A stretch of 64,000 nucleotides of DNA from Brachybacterium huguangmaarense (lineage in GTDB: Bacteria > Actinomycetota > Actinomycetes > Actinomycetales > Dermabacteraceae): NCBI RefSeq assembly GCF_025725725.1, contig NZ_CP107020.1, forward strand, positions 992,001-1,056,000. Direction: 5' to 3'. Positions within the stretch are counted from its first letter, which is position 1. Every line of letters starts with the position of its first letter. A model generated the notes under the pieces. It was not told the origin of the DNA and ran no database searches. It was given only the letters and a program-made list of their open reading frames with translations. The position numbers were made by a program, and so were the translations under genes. This document shows, piece after piece, positions 37,511 through 46,867 of this stretch.

Positions 37511-38023
37511 TCACCCCTGCTGCTGGGCCGCCGCCCACTCCTCCACACGGCGTGCGCTCTCGGCCTCCGACAGGTCCTCGACGCGGGACATGATCGACCA
37601 GCGCACCCCGAAGGGGTCGCGGATCGAGGCGAACCGGTCGCCCGAGACGAAGGTGCTCACGTCCTCGCGGACCGTCGCGCCGGCCTGCACGGCCCGCTCG
37701 ACCACCTCGTCGACGTCCGCGCAGTACAGGCCCATCGAGTAGCAGTCGGCGTCGCCGTCGGGGAGCGGTACGAGGCCGTAGGCGGGCTGGGGCTCCCCGA
37801 GCTGCAGGTGGCCGTGGCCGAAGTCCAGCTCGGCGTGGGCGACGACGCCGCCCATCTCGGTGACGCCGGCGACGCGGGCACCGAACACCGAGCGGTAGAA
37901 CTCGATCGCCTCGCGCGCGCGCTCGACGGCGAGGAAGGGGGTCAGGCTGGTCAAGCCGTGGGGGATGCCATCGGTCGTGTGCTCGCCGCTGACGCCGTGT
38001 CGGGGTGTGTCGTGATCGCTCAT
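37511..38023 (-). CDS. VOC (glyoxalase/bleomycin-resistance-like) protein, PhnB type
   Basis: A 170-residue vicinal-oxygen-chelate protein: LTPFLAVERAREAIEFYRSVFGARV starts the first beta-alpha-beta unit, with HAELDFGHGHLQLGEP and DRFASIRDPFGVRWSIM completing the fold. A C-terminal acidic helix (DLSEAESARRVEEWAAAQQQG) is unusual but seen in relatives. May bind a metal and small ligand. TACGGT six bases before the ATG at 38023 (leaderless). Divergent from the AraC-type regulator, which may control it. Confidence 0.87.
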   Translation of the reverse strand: MSDHDTPRHGVSGEHTTDGIPHGLTSLTPFLAVERAREAIEFYRSVFGARVAGVTEMGGVVAHAELDFGHGHLQLGEPQPAYGLVPLPDGDADCYSMGLYCADVDEVVERAVQAGATVREDVSTFVSGDRFASIRDPFGVRWSIMSRVEDLSEAESARRVEEWAAAQQQG

Positions 38024-38093
38024 GATGGGACCGTAGGAGTCTCCGCGCGCCGCCGGCTTGGAGATTCGCGACGACCGCGTCGAAGGAGGCGCC

Positions 38094-38903
38094 ATGGACG
38101 AGTCCCCGCCCGGGGCCGATGCCGGTGACCGGCGCGGCGTGCTGTACCCGGCGCGACTGCCCACGTTCCATCGCGAGGGCGCCCCGGCCTCGCTCGCCGC
38201 TCTCGTCCGGTGGTTCTGGTTCCCCCGCTGGGACCTCCCTCCCGGCGAGGTCTCCCGCCAGGAGCTGCTGCCCTTCCCCGCCTCCAACCTCGTGGTCCAG
38301 CTCGACGGCGTCACGCTCGCGGGGCCCGCGACGGGCCGCGCCCATCGCGATCTGCAGGGGCGCGGGTGGGCGGTCGGCGCGCTCCTGCGGCCGGCCGGAC
38401 TCATGGCGCTGCACGCCGAGCCGTCCCGCCTCCGTGACATCGAGGTGGCCATGCCCGTGCCAGGCCTCCACGGCGGCATCGCAGAGGCGATGGAGCTGCC
38501 CGACGAGGCCGCGGGACGCCGCCACGCGATCGGGGTCTGGGAGACCTGGGCCGCCGAGCACCTGCCGGCGCCCGATCAGACCGCCCTGCTCGGAAACACC
38601 ATGGAGGACCTCATCGCGACCGACCCCGGGATCGTGCGCATCGAGCAGGTGGCCCGGCGGCTGGGCGTCTCGGTCCGCGGGGTGCAGCGTCTCGCGCACC
38701 GCGGCATCGGGCTGCCGCCGCTCGCGGTGATCCGCCGCTACCGGCTCCAGGAGGCCGCCCAGCGGCTGCGCGAGGACCCGACGCTGAGCATCGCGCAGAC
38801 TGCCGCGGACCTCGGCTACGCCGACCAGGCGCACCTGGCCCATGACTTCCGACAGGTCCTCGGCACGACGCCGAGCGCCTACCGGGAGGGCCGCGGCGCC
38901 TGA
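38094..38903 (+). CDS. AraC-family transcriptional regulator
   Basis: A 269-residue regulator. C-terminal double helix-turn-helix: VARRLGVSVRGVQRLAHRGIGLPPLAVIRRYRLQEAAQRL and IAQTAADLGYADQAHLAHDFRQVLGTTPSAYR. The N-terminal 170 residues match the DUF6597-type sensor of AraC proteins (VRWFWFPRWDLPPGE, QELLPFPASNLVVQLDG). GAAGGAGG before ATG 38094. The divergent VOC gene (70 bases away) is the most likely target. Confidence 0.9.
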   Translation: MDESPPGADAGDRRGVLYPARLPTFHREGAPASLAALVRWFWFPRWDLPPGEVSRQELLPFPASNLVVQLDGVTLAGPATGRAHRDLQGRGWAVGALLRPAGLMALHAEPSRLRDIEVAMPVPGLHGGIAEAMELPDEAAGRRHAIGVWETWAAEHLPAPDQTALLGNTMEDLIATDPGIVRIEQVARRLGVSVRGVQRLAHRGIGLPPLAVIRRYRLQEAAQRLREDPTLSIAQTAADLGYADQAHLAHDFRQVLGTTPSAYREGRGA

Positions 38904-38996
38904 ACGGCGGACCGTTCGTCCCGTCCTCGCGCGCGCCCGCGCACGTACGATCGGGGCAGACCGGGAGACCGGCCCCCCGATGACGTGCAGGTCCCG

Positions 38997-39851
38997 ATGA
39001 CGACGCCCGAGCAGCCGGCGACGTCGGTCGCCGTGCCCGTCTTCGTCCTGTCGGACGCCACGGGCATCAGCGCCGAGACGATGGCCAAGGCCCTCCTCCT
39101 GCAGTTCCCCGACGTGCCCTTCGCGCTCGAGTTGATCCCGTTCATCACGAGCGTCGACGAGGCCCACGAGATCGTCGCGCGCATCGACGCCGCCCGCGAC
39201 GGCCCCGCCGAGCCCCTCGTGTTCATGACGGTCGTGAGCGAGGACGTGCGCGCCGTCCTGCGCACCGCGCACGCCCCGATCGTCGACTTCGTCGGCGACC
39301 ACCTGCCCGTCATCGAGGCCGCCCTGGGTCGGTACGGCGACCGCCAGCCCGCGCGCCTGCACTCGGTCGGGGACGTCCGGCGCTACCACCGCCGGATGGC
39401 GGCGGTCGAGTTCGCGATCGAGCACGACGACGGCCAGAGCCTGCGGGCCCTCGACAAGGCCGACATCGTCCTGCTGGGCCCCTCCCGCTGCGGCAAGACG
39501 CCCACCACGATGTTCCTCGCCCTCCAGCACGGCATGTTCGTGGCCAACTACCCGCTCATCGACGAGGACCTCGAGACCGACGAGCTGCCCGGCCCCGTCC
39601 GGCCGCTGCGCGATCGCTGCTTCGGCCTGCTCTCGAGCCCGCAGCGCCTCCACGACGTGCGCGAGGAGCGCCGTCCGGGCTCCCGGTACGCCTCGACGCC
39701 CCAGGTGCGCTGGGAACTGAGCCGCGCCCGCAGCCTGTACCGCGACCACGCGATCGATTTCGTCGACACCTCCACCCGGTCGGTCGAGGAGATCGCCACG
39801 ATCCTCCTCCAAGGATTCCCCCGTCCCGGGGGACGAAAGGACGCCTCATGA
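38997..39851 (+). CDS. ppsR: PEP synthase regulatory kinase/phosphorylase (DUF299, PpsR-like)
   Basis: A 284-residue bifunctional enzyme that switches PEP synthase off by ADP-dependent phosphorylation of an active-site threonine and on by phosphate-dependent removal. The N-terminus [20 protein letters not shown] and the P-loop [15 protein letters not shown] (about residue 157), followed by NYPL, are the family signature. It precedes and overlaps the ppsA gene (ATGA), confirming the partner. ATG 38997 is assumed; only GGGAG at a distance of about 30 bases and a TACGAT promoter box are upstream. Confidence 0.9.
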   Translation: MTTPEQPATSVAVPVFVLSDATGISAETMAKALLLQFPDVPFALELIPFITSVDEAHEIVARIDAARDGPAEPLVFMTVVSEDVRAVLRTAHAPIVDFVGDHLPVIEAALGRYGDRQPARLHSVGDVRRYHRRMAAVEFAIEHDDGQSLRALDKADIVLLGPSRCGKTPTTMFLALQHGMFVANYPLIDEDLETDELPGPVRPLRDRCFGLLSSPQRLHDVREERRPGSRYASTPQVRWELSRARSLYRDHAIDFVDTSTRSVEEIATILLQGFPRPGGRKDAS

Positions 39852-42313
39852 TCCGGAACGTCGCACGCTTCTCCGAGCTCGGCATGGGCGATGTCGAGAC
39901 GGTCGGCGGCAAGAACGCGTCCCTCGGCGAGATGGTGTCCCACCTCGCGTCCCTCGGCGTGGCCGTGCCCGACGGCTTCGCGACCACGGCCGAGGCCTAC
40001 CGCCGCTTCCTCGGGGAGACGGGCCTGGCCGACGACATCAACACGGCCCTGGCCGGCCTCGACATCGAGGACACCGTGCACCTGGCCGAGGTGGGCGGGC
40101 ACATCCGCGAGCGCGTGCGCCGCCAGCCCTTCCCGCCGGATCTCGAGGCCGACATCCGCGGCGCCTACGCCGAGCTCGCCGCCGGCAGCGGCGACCAGGT
40201 CTCCTTCGCCGTGCGCTCCTCGGCGACCGCCGAGGACCTGCCCGACGCGTCCTTCGCGGGCCAGCAGGAGACGTACCTGAACGTGCGCGGCATCGATGCC
40301 GTGCTGCAGGCGGTCCGGGAAGTCTTCGCCTCGCTCTACAACGACCGTGCGATCGCCTACCGGGTCCACCACGCCTTCGACCATGCAGCGGTCGCGCTGT
40401 CCGCGGGCGTGCAGCGCATGGTGCGCACCGACCTCGGCTCGAGCGGCGTCATGTTCACCGTCGACACCGAGACGGGCTTCGAGGGGGCCGTGTTCATCAC
40501 CTCGGCGTACGGCCTCGGGGAGGCCGTCGTGCAGGGCGCCGTCAACCCCGACGAGTTCTACGTGCGCAAGGAGTCGCTGCGCCAGGGCCGCCCGGCGATC
40601 CTGCGCAGGACGGTCGGGGAGAAGGCCACCAAGATGATCTACACCGACGACGCGACCGTCGGGCGCACCATCGACTCCGTGCCCGTCGCCCCGGCCGACC
40701 AGCGCCGGTTGTCGCTCGACGACGAGCAGGTGACCGAGCTGGCCCGCCACGCCCTCGTGATCGAGGAGCACTACGGGCGGCCGATGGACATCGAATGGGG
40801 CCTCGACGGCGTCGACGGACGGCTCTACATCCTCCAGGCGCGCCCGGAGACGGTGCAGTCGCGCCACACGGCCGGCGGGGTCCAGAAGTACGCGCTCCAC
40901 GAGCGCGGGCCCGTGCTCATCGAGGGCCGCGCCATCGGCCAGCGCATCGGCGCGGGCCCCGTGCGGGTGCTCGCGTCGATCGACCGGATGCACGACTTCG
41001 TGCCCGGGGAGGTGCTGGTCGCCGACATGACGGACCCGGACTGGGAGCCGATCATGAAGCGGGCGAGCGCGATCGTCACCGATCGCGGCGGACGCACGTG
41101 CCATGCCGCGATCATCGCGCGCGAGCTCGGCATCCCCGCCGTCGTCGGCACCGGGCGCGCGACCACGGACCTCGTCGACGGCACCGCCGTGACCGTCTCG
41201 GCCGCCGAGGGCGACACCGGCTACGTGTACGAGGGGCTGCTCGACTACGACGTGACCTCGACCGACGTCGAGGAGATGCCGGCCCTCGACGTCAAGATCA
41301 TGATGAACGCGGGGGCGCCGGAGCAGGCGTTCGCGATGTCCCGGATCCCGTGCGACGGCGTGGGCCTGGCCCGGCTCGAGTTCATCATCAACCGCCAGAT
41401 CGGCATCCACCCCGCCGCGCTGCTCGCCCTCGGCACCCTCGAGGACGCCGCGCTGCGCGAGCGGATCGAGCACATGACGGCGGCCTACCCCTCGCCGCGC
41501 GAGTACTTCGTGTCCCGTGTCGCGGAGGGCGTCTCGACCATCGCGGCGGCGTTCTGGCCGCGCCCCGTCATCGTGCGCCTGAGCGACTTCAAGTCCAACG
41601 AGTACGCGAACCTCGTGGGCGGCGAGCTGTTCGAGCCCGACGAGGAGAACCCGATGATCGGCTACCGCGGCGCCTCGCGGTACGTCTCGGCCGAGTTCGC
41701 GGAGTGCTTCGCGATGGAGTGCGCGGCGATGAAGCGGGTGCGCGATGACATGGGGCTCACGAACGTGCGGCTCATGGTGCCGTTCGTCCGCACCCCCGAC
41801 GAGGGCCGCCGCGTGGTCGAGCTGATGGCCTCCCACGGGCTGCGGCGCGGGGAGAACGGACTGCAGGTGATCATGATGTGCGAGATCCCCTCGAACGCCG
41901 CGACCCCCGAGGCGTTCCTCGACCACTTCGACGGCTTCTCGATCGGATCGAACGACATGACCCAGCTGACCCTGGGCCTCGACCGGGATTCCGCGCTCGT
42001 GGCCGACCAGTTCGACGAGCGTGATCCCGCGGTGCTGTTCCTGCTCGAGCGCGCGATCCGGGCGTGCCGTGCCCAGGGCAAGTACATCGGGATCTGCGGC
42101 CAGGGCCCCTCGGATCACCCGGACCTCGCCGAATGGCTCATGGACCAGGGCATCGAGTCGATGTCGCTCAACTCCGACACGATCGTCGAGACCTGGCTGC
42201 GCCTCGCGCGGCACGCGGGGCGAGGCGGCGGCTCCTCGAGGGGTGGCGCTAGCGTGGGCGGCGAACATCGGCCGGTGCGTCGCACCGGGCACACCGCAGA
42301 AGGAGAGCCATGA
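39848..42313 (+). CDS. ppsA: Phosphoenolpyruvate synthase
   Basis: An 821-residue enzyme making PEP from pyruvate and ATP for gluconeogenesis. Order: ATP-grasp domain ([38 protein letters not shown]), phosphohistidine swivel with [21 protein letters not shown] (catalytic His, adjacent Thr target of the regulator), then the PEP-binding barrel with [23 protein letters not shown] and [19 protein letters not shown] Gly/Arg-rich tail of about 30 residues after WLRLARHAG is atypical; it overlaps a promoter box for the next gene. Coupled to ppsR by ATGA. Confidence 0.95.
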   Translation: MIRNVARFSELGMGDVETVGGKNASLGEMVSHLASLGVAVPDGFATTAEAYRRFLGETGLADDINTALAGLDIEDTVHLAEVGGHIRERVRRQPFPPDLEADIRGAYAELAAGSGDQVSFAVRSSATAEDLPDASFAGQQETYLNVRGIDAVLQAVREVFASLYNDRAIAYRVHHAFDHAAVALSAGVQRMVRTDLGSSGVMFTVDTETGFEGAVFITSAYGLGEAVVQGAVNPDEFYVRKESLRQGRPAILRRTVGEKATKMIYTDDATVGRTIDSVPVAPADQRRLSLDDEQVTELARHALVIEEHYGRPMDIEWGLDGVDGRLYILQARPETVQSRHTAGGVQKYALHERGPVLIEGRAIGQRIGAGPVRVLASIDRMHDFVPGEVLVADMTDPDWEPIMKRASAIVTDRGGRTCHAAIIARELGIPAVVGTGRATTDLVDGTAVTVSAAEGDTGYVYEGLLDYDVTSTDVEEMPALDVKIMMNAGAPEQAFAMSRIPCDGVGLARLEFIINRQIGIHPAALLALGTLEDAALRERIEHMTAAYPSPREYFVSRVAEGVSTIAAAFWPRPVIVRLSDFKSNEYANLVGGELFEPDEENPMIGYRGASRYVSAEFAECFAMECAAMKRVRDDMGLTNVRLMVPFVRTPDEGRRVVELMASHGLRRGENGLQVIMMCEIPSNAATPEAFLDHFDGFSIGSNDMTQLTLGLDRDSALVADQFDERDPAVLFLLERAIRACRAQGKYIGICGQGPSDHPDLAEWLMDQGIESMSLNSDTIVETWLRLARHAGRGGGSSRGGASVGGEHRPVRRTGHTAEGEP

Positions 42314-43332
42314 ACGCCGAGGACCACACCACGAGCCGCCAGATCCACCTCGTCTCCCGCCCTGAGGGATGGCCGACCGAGGACACGTTCCGGCTCGAGG
42401 AGGTGGAACTGCCCGAGCTGGGTGAGGGCGAGGTCCGCGTGGCCAACGAGTTCGTGTCGGTCGATCCCTACATGCGCGGCCGCATGGTCGAGCAGGAGAG
42501 CTATGTCGAGCCCTACCGCCTCGGAGAGGCGATGGACGGCGGCGCCGTCGGCCGGGTGACCGCCTCGCGCGACGCCTCGCTGCCCGAGGGCACGCTCGTC
42601 CAGCACATGCAGGGCTGGAGGGACGTCGCCCAGGGACCGGCCGCGACGTTCACGGCCGTGCCCGAGATCGAGGACGCGCCCTCATCCGTGCACCTGCACC
42701 TCCTGGGGATGACGGGACTGACCGCATATGCCGGGCTCGTCGAGGTCGGGCGGCTGCGAGAGGGCGAGTCGGTCTTCGTCTCGGGGGCGGCGGGCTCCGT
42801 CGGGACGGCTGCCGGTCAGTTCGCGCGGCTGCTCGGCGCTTCCCGGGTCGTCGGCTCCGCCGGGTCCGACGAGAAGGTCGCCGTGCTCACCGAGAAGTAC
42901 GGCTACGACGCCGCGGTCAACTACAAGGACGCCCCCATCCGCGAGCAGCTGCCGGACGTGATGCCCGACGGCATCGACGTCTACTACGACAACGTCGGCG
43001 GTGATCATCTCGAGGCGGCCATCGACGTCATGAACCGCGGCGGGCGCGGCGTGCTGTGCGGGGCCATCTCCTCCTACAACGAGCGGGCCGCGAGGCCCGG
43101 GCCGGACAACCTCGGCCGCCTGATCACCTTCTCGCTCTCGCTGCGCGGCTTCACCGTGCGCGAGTTCGCCGAGCGATACCGCGACGAGTTCGCCGATCGC
43201 GCTGGCACCTGGCTGCGAGAGGGACGGCTCGTCTACGACGAGACCGTGGTCGACGGTGTGGAGAACGCCCCGCAGGCCTTCATCGACATGATGAAGGGCG
43301 CGAACATCGGCAAGATGCTCGTGCGCATCTGA
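42310..43332 (+). CDS. NADP-dependent MDR oxidoreductase (zinc-free, CurA/leukotriene-B4 dehydrogenase-like)
   Basis: A 340-residue medium-chain reductase. The N-terminal GroES-like domain holds [15 protein letters not shown], typical of the PTGR/CurA branch, and the Rossmann domain has [26 protein letters not shown] then YDAAVNYKD and [16 protein letters not shown]. No catalytic zinc cysteines. It reduces activated double bonds with NADPH. ATG overlaps the ppsA stop, but AGAAGGAG and a TAGCGT box 57 bases upstream indicate its own promoter too. A short hairpin at 43340-43354 ends the transcript. Confidence 0.9.
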   Translation: MNAEDHTTSRQIHLVSRPEGWPTEDTFRLEEVELPELGEGEVRVANEFVSVDPYMRGRMVEQESYVEPYRLGEAMDGGAVGRVTASRDASLPEGTLVQHMQGWRDVAQGPAATFTAVPEIEDAPSSVHLHLLGMTGLTAYAGLVEVGRLREGESVFVSGAAGSVGTAAGQFARLLGASRVVGSAGSDEKVAVLTEKYGYDAAVNYKDAPIREQLPDVMPDGIDVYYDNVGGDHLEAAIDVMNRGGRGVLCGAISSYNERAARPGPDNLGRLITFSLSLRGFTVREFAERYRDEFADRAGTWLREGRLVYDETVVDGVENAPQAFIDMMKGANIGKMLVRI

Positions 43333-43339
43333 CGCCGAC

Positions 43340-43354
43340 GTCCCCTGCGGGGAC
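43340..43354. terminator. Short hairpin between convergent genes
   Basis: GTCCCC/GGGGAC with a 3-base loop, seven bases after the MDR stop and 15 bases before the end of the convergent YccF gene. No T-run. Confidence 0.5.
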
Positions 43355-43368
43355 CCGTCCGCTCCGCG

Positions 43369-43791
43369 TCAGCCGCGCGCGGTCGGGAACATCTGCGCCC
43401 GCGCATCGGCCGAGGACACGACCTGCTTGCCGAAGGGGAAGCAGGTGACGGGGATCAGCTTGAGGTTCGCCCACGCGAGCGGGATGCCGATGATCGTGAC
43501 GGCCTGGGCGACGGCGGTCAGCACGTGCCCGAGCGCGAGCCACCAGCCGGCGATCACGAACCAGATCACGTTGCCCAGCGAGCTGCCCACGCCGCCGCGC
43601 CGGGTGTCGACGACCTCGCGGCCGAAGGGCCACAGCACGAAGCCGGCGATCCGGAACGAGGCGACGCCGAAGGGGATGGTCACCACGAGGATGCACGCGA
43701 GCACGCCCGCGATGACGTAGCCGAGGAACAGCGACCATCCCGCGGTGACGAGCCAGATGAGGTTCAGGATGAGGGAGATCACGGTACGCAT
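43369..43791 (-). CDS. YccF-domain inner-membrane protein
   Basis: A 140-residue membrane protein with two copies of the YccF unit: ILNLIWLVTAGWSLFLGYVIAG and GNVIWFVIAGWWLALGHVLTAV, each followed by a hydrophilic ITIPFGV/IPLAWANLK segment. Function unknown; occurs widely as a small helical membrane protein. TAGGCT six bases before ATG 43791 indicates a leaderless transcript. Confidence 0.9.
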   Translation of the reverse strand: MRTVISLILNLIWLVTAGWSLFLGYVIAGVLACILVVTIPFGVASFRIAGFVLWPFGREVVDTRRGGVGSSLGNVIWFVIAGWWLALGHVLTAVAQAVTIIGIPLAWANLKLIPVTCFPFGKQVVSSADARAQMFPTARG

Positions 43792-43800
43792 GGTTCGAGC

Positions 43801-44382
43801 CTAGGGCCCCGTCGCGGCCTCCGGGAGGGACCCGGTGCTCTCCACGAGGTCGATCTGGGGGCCGAACAGGCCCAGCACGTGAAGCGCGGCCTGCCCGTTC
43901 TCCGGTGTCGAGGCGGCGCACGCATCGGTCACGACGGTCACCCGCACGCCGGCATCGGCGGCCGCGAGCGCCGTCGCGATCACGCAGCAGTCCGTCGAGA
44001 CCCCGGCGAGCACCAGGTGGGGGCGCTCGCCGACCCGCGCCGCGAGCTGCGGGCCCCACTTGCCGAACGTCGGCTCGTCGACGGTCGGGTGGGCCGACAG
44101 CACGGCGGCGCCCTCGACGAGCGCGTACAGCGGGTCGTCGGCGGGCACGTCGGCGAAGGGCCATGCCCGGAAGTAGTCACCCCAGGCCGTCGACCGGTCG
44201 CCGGTCGGGAGCCAGCGCGTCACGAGCGTGCGCTCGGGCCCGAAGCGGGCGGCGAGGCGCACGATGCGCTCCATCGCCGCGGGGAAGGCGGGAGACGCCC
44301 ACGCCGAGGCGGGGTCGGCGAAGATGCGCTGGGGGTCGATCACCACGAGCCAGGGACTCGCGGCGGCTGCGTCACGCGCCAC
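43801..44382 (-). CDS. Isochorismatase-family cysteine hydrolase
   Basis: A 193-residue cysteine hydrolase. The catalytic triad is visible as Asp in VVIDPQRIFAD, Lys in PTFGKWGPQL and Cys in GVSTDCCVIATALAA. Relatives hydrolyse nicotinamide, N-carbamoylsarcosine, ureidoacrylate or isochorismate. The GTG start overlaps the end of an NCS1 permease gene by 11 bases, suggesting the permease imports its substrate, perhaps an amide or pyrimidine/hydantoin derivative (inference). No ATG alternative nearby. Confidence 0.85.
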   Translation of the reverse strand: MARDAAAASPWLVVIDPQRIFADPASAWASPAFPAAMERIVRLAARFGPERTLVTRWLPTGDRSTAWGDYFRAWPFADVPADDPLYALVEGAAVLSAHPTVDEPTFGKWGPQLAARVGERPHLVLAGVSTDCCVIATALAAADAGVRVTVVTDACAASTPENGQAALHVLGLFGPQIDLVESTGSLPEAATGP

Positions 44383-45883
44383 GGCGCATCAGCCCTGCCT
44401 CCTGGCGCTGGATGCGTCCGCGCCGCACCACCAGCGTGACCAGGAACGACAGCACGAGAGCGACGATCACGCCGAGGTTCGCAGACGCCCACGTGCCCTC
44501 CTTGCCGCCGATCAGCCCGAGCAGGTAGCCCTGCCAGTTGTTCCACGGCGCGTCCTCGGCGAAGGAGTTGATGACCAGGCCCCAGCCGATCAGCGACGCG
44601 ACCACCATCGTGCCCACGGAGATCCCGTCGACCGCCCCGTAGCGGCCGCGCGCGTCGAACAGCGCCGCCTCGTCGTAGTCGGTGCGCCGGGTCAGGACGT
44701 CGGCGATCAGGATGCCGGCCCACGACGCCATCGGCACGCCGAGTGTGATGAGGAAGCTCTGGAAGGGGCCGATGAAGCTCTGGGCGAAGAACGCCACCCA
44801 GATGGTGCCGACCGTGAGGATCACGCCGTCGACCGCGGCCGCCGCAGGGCGCGGGATGCGGATCCCCAGGCTCAGCAGCGTCAGGCCCGAGGAGTAGATG
44901 CCGAGCACGGCGCCCGAGACGAGGGTCAGGATCGCGACGATCCAGAACGGGATGAGGGCCCAGAGCGGCAGGATCGTGGTGAGGGCCCCGATGGGGTCAC
45001 CGCCGATCGCGTCGGCGAGGGACTGGTCGGAACCGGCGAGCAGGAGCCCGAAGACGACGAGCACGACGGGGGCGGCCGAGCCGCCGATCGTGTTCCAGGC
45101 GACGATCGAGGAGTCGGACGCGGAGCGGCGCTGGTAGCGCGACCAGTCCGCGGCGATGTTGATCCAGCCCAGGCCGAATCCCGTCATGACCATGACGAGG
45201 GCGCCGATCATCTGCTGGAGGGAACCGTCGGGCAGCGAGGCGACGGTGCTCCACCGGATGTGCGGCACGGTCAGGATCATGAACAGGATCGTCATGGCCC
45301 CGGTGGCCCACGTGAGGATCGACTGCAGCCGCATGATCGTGTGGTAGCCGAGCACGGCCGCCGAGACGATGAGCGCGGCGATGAGGATCGCCGCGATCAC
45401 GGTCACGACGCCGCCGCTGCCCCAGCCGAGCGCGCGGAACACGGTGGCCGTCGCGAGCACGGCCGTGATCGATAGCGACGTCTCCCAACCGATCGAGGTC
45501 AGCCACGAGATGATGCCCGGCAGCTTCTGGCCCTGCACGCCGAAGGCGGCGCGCGAGAGCACCATGGTGGGCGCGCTGCCGCGCTTGCCGGCGATCGCGA
45601 CGAGCCCGCACAGGGCGAAGCTGATGATGATGCCGATGATCGCGACGACCGTGGCCTGCCACAGCGAGATGCCGAAGCCCAGCAGGTAGCTGCCGTACGT
45701 CATCCCGAAGACGGAGACGTTGGCCGCGAACCACGGCCAGAACAGGTCGTGCGGGGCGGCGGTCCGCTCCGACTCGGCGATGATCTCGATGCCGGTGGTC
45801 TCGACGAGGGCGCCGGGACGGTCGGAGTGCTCGCTGCTCGAGGGGACAGGGTCGGCGGGCCTTGGGGACGGGAGGGACGACAC
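44372..45883 (-). CDS. NCS1-family nucleobase/cytosine permease
   Basis: A 503-residue symporter with about 12 helices. The helix-1/2 region PHDLFWPWFAANVSVFGMTYGSYLLGFGIS and LSRAAFGVQGQKLPGIISWLTSIGWE are characteristic of cytosine/purine permeases (CodB branch). Start placed at GTG 45883 (CGGAGG at good distance) rather than at an upstream ATG without RBS. Followed by the overlapping cysteine hydrolase. Substrate probably a pyrimidine, purine or allied amide. Confidence 0.88.
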   Translation of the reverse strand: MSSLPSPRPADPVPSSSEHSDRPGALVETTGIEIIAESERTAAPHDLFWPWFAANVSVFGMTYGSYLLGFGISLWQATVVAIIGIIISFALCGLVAIAGKRGSAPTMVLSRAAFGVQGQKLPGIISWLTSIGWETSLSITAVLATATVFRALGWGSGGVVTVIAAILIAALIVSAAVLGYHTIMRLQSILTWATGAMTILFMILTVPHIRWSTVASLPDGSLQQMIGALVMVMTGFGLGWINIAADWSRYQRRSASDSSIVAWNTIGGSAAPVVLVVFGLLLAGSDQSLADAIGGDPIGALTTILPLWALIPFWIVAILTLVSGAVLGIYSSGLTLLSLGIRIPRPAAAAVDGVILTVGTIWVAFFAQSFIGPFQSFLITLGVPMASWAGILIADVLTRRTDYDEAALFDARGRYGAVDGISVGTMVVASLIGWGLVINSFAEDAPWNNWQGYLLGLIGGKEGTWASANLGVIVALVLSFLVTLVVRRGRIQRQEAGLMRRGA

Positions 45884-45951
45884 GGGCGCCTCCGTGGGGA
45901 TGCGGGGAGCGGGACGGGATGCAGGGCACATCCTTGCAGAGTCCCAGCGGG

Positions 45952-46803
45952 TCAGCTCTCCGTCTCGTCGTCCACGAGGACCGGGACGAGATCCTCGAGG
46001 ATCGCGCGGAGGGTGGTCGCCGAGACGTCCGTGATCTGCCGGGAGCGCTCGGCGTCGTCGCCCTCGATCGTGCCGTTGTCGAGCACCCGCAGGCGGTCCT
46101 CGGTGCCGAAGAAGGTGGCCTGGCGGCCGGCGCCCTCCGTGATGGAGGTGAGCACGGCCAGGGAGCGGGTGCCCTCGACCCGGTAGTCCTCGATCGGGCC
46201 CTCGGGTGTCACGGTCTCGATCGCGCCGTCCTCGTGGGCGGACTCGAAGGGATCGACGAAGACCGCGAGACGCTCGGGCAGGGCGTCGAGGGTGGGAAGG
46301 CTCAGGTGGTGGAAGCCGTCGATCGTCACGTATTCCTCGAGCACGCCGCCGCCGGGGAAGAGGTAGAGCCCGAGCACGGTGGTGCCGCCCGCGAGCGTGC
46401 GGGACACGGTCATCATCGCCTCGGGGATGCGGCGCAGGGTAATCGCGCCGGCCAGACGGCGGTCGAGCTGCACGGCGCGCTCGCGGGGGTCGCCGTCGCC
46501 GACCACGACCTCGCCCTCGTCCTCGCGCCCCTCGGGGGAGACCGTGACCAGACGGCGTGCCGCGAGCGAGCGGACGGCGGCGGCCGACGACGACTCGGCG
46601 TCGATTCGGTCCTGTGCCAGGTAGGGGCCGCCGAGCAGCTCGAGGGCGGCGGGACCGGCGAGTCCCAGCAGCTCCTCGTCGGTGAGCACGAGCAGCTCGT
46701 CGGGGTCCGGCGAGGCGGCCGCCAGCAGCTCGAGGGCACCGAGCATGTCCCGCTCGGTGACCTGGATGTCACCGGCGTGGTCGGTCGATGTCGACGTGGT
46801 CAT
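45952..46803 (-). CDS. EspG-like/ESX-associated protein
   Basis: A 283-residue hydrophilic protein. Its layout, N-terminal helical part (ERDMLGALELLAAASPDPDELLVLTDEELLGL) and a beta-rich second half with ILFP-type strands (GGVLEEYVTIDGFHHLSLPTLDALPERLAVFVDP), resembles ESX-1 EspG chaperone-type or related proteins that accompany WXG substrates, but similarity is only at pattern level. GAAGGAGGG precedes the ATG. It follows the WXG100-like gene by 64 bases in the same direction. Confidence 0.6.
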   Translation of the reverse strand: MTTSTSTDHAGDIQVTERDMLGALELLAAASPDPDELLVLTDEELLGLAGPAALELLGGPYLAQDRIDAESSSAAAVRSLAARRLVTVSPEGREDEGEVVVGDGDPRERAVQLDRRLAGAITLRRIPEAMMTVSRTLAGGTTVLGLYLFPGGGVLEEYVTIDGFHHLSLPTLDALPERLAVFVDPFESAHEDGAIETVTPEGPIEDYRVEGTRSLAVLTSITEGAGRQATFFGTEDRLRVLDNGTIEGDDAERSRQITDVSATTLRAILEDLVPVLVDDETES

Positions 46804-46867
46804 GCAGGCCCTCCTTCAAGGGGACGGCGGAGAGAGGGGAGCGGCGGAGGCGGCGGACCCGCTGGTC

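Noticed and set aside
39548..42292. 914-codon minus-strand ORF opposite ppsA
   Set aside because: Arginine/histidine/glycine-rich shadow translation without motifs; ppsA on the other strand is unambiguous. Same reasoning excludes other very long antisense or shifted ORFs such as 28907-32020 and 16008-18575.
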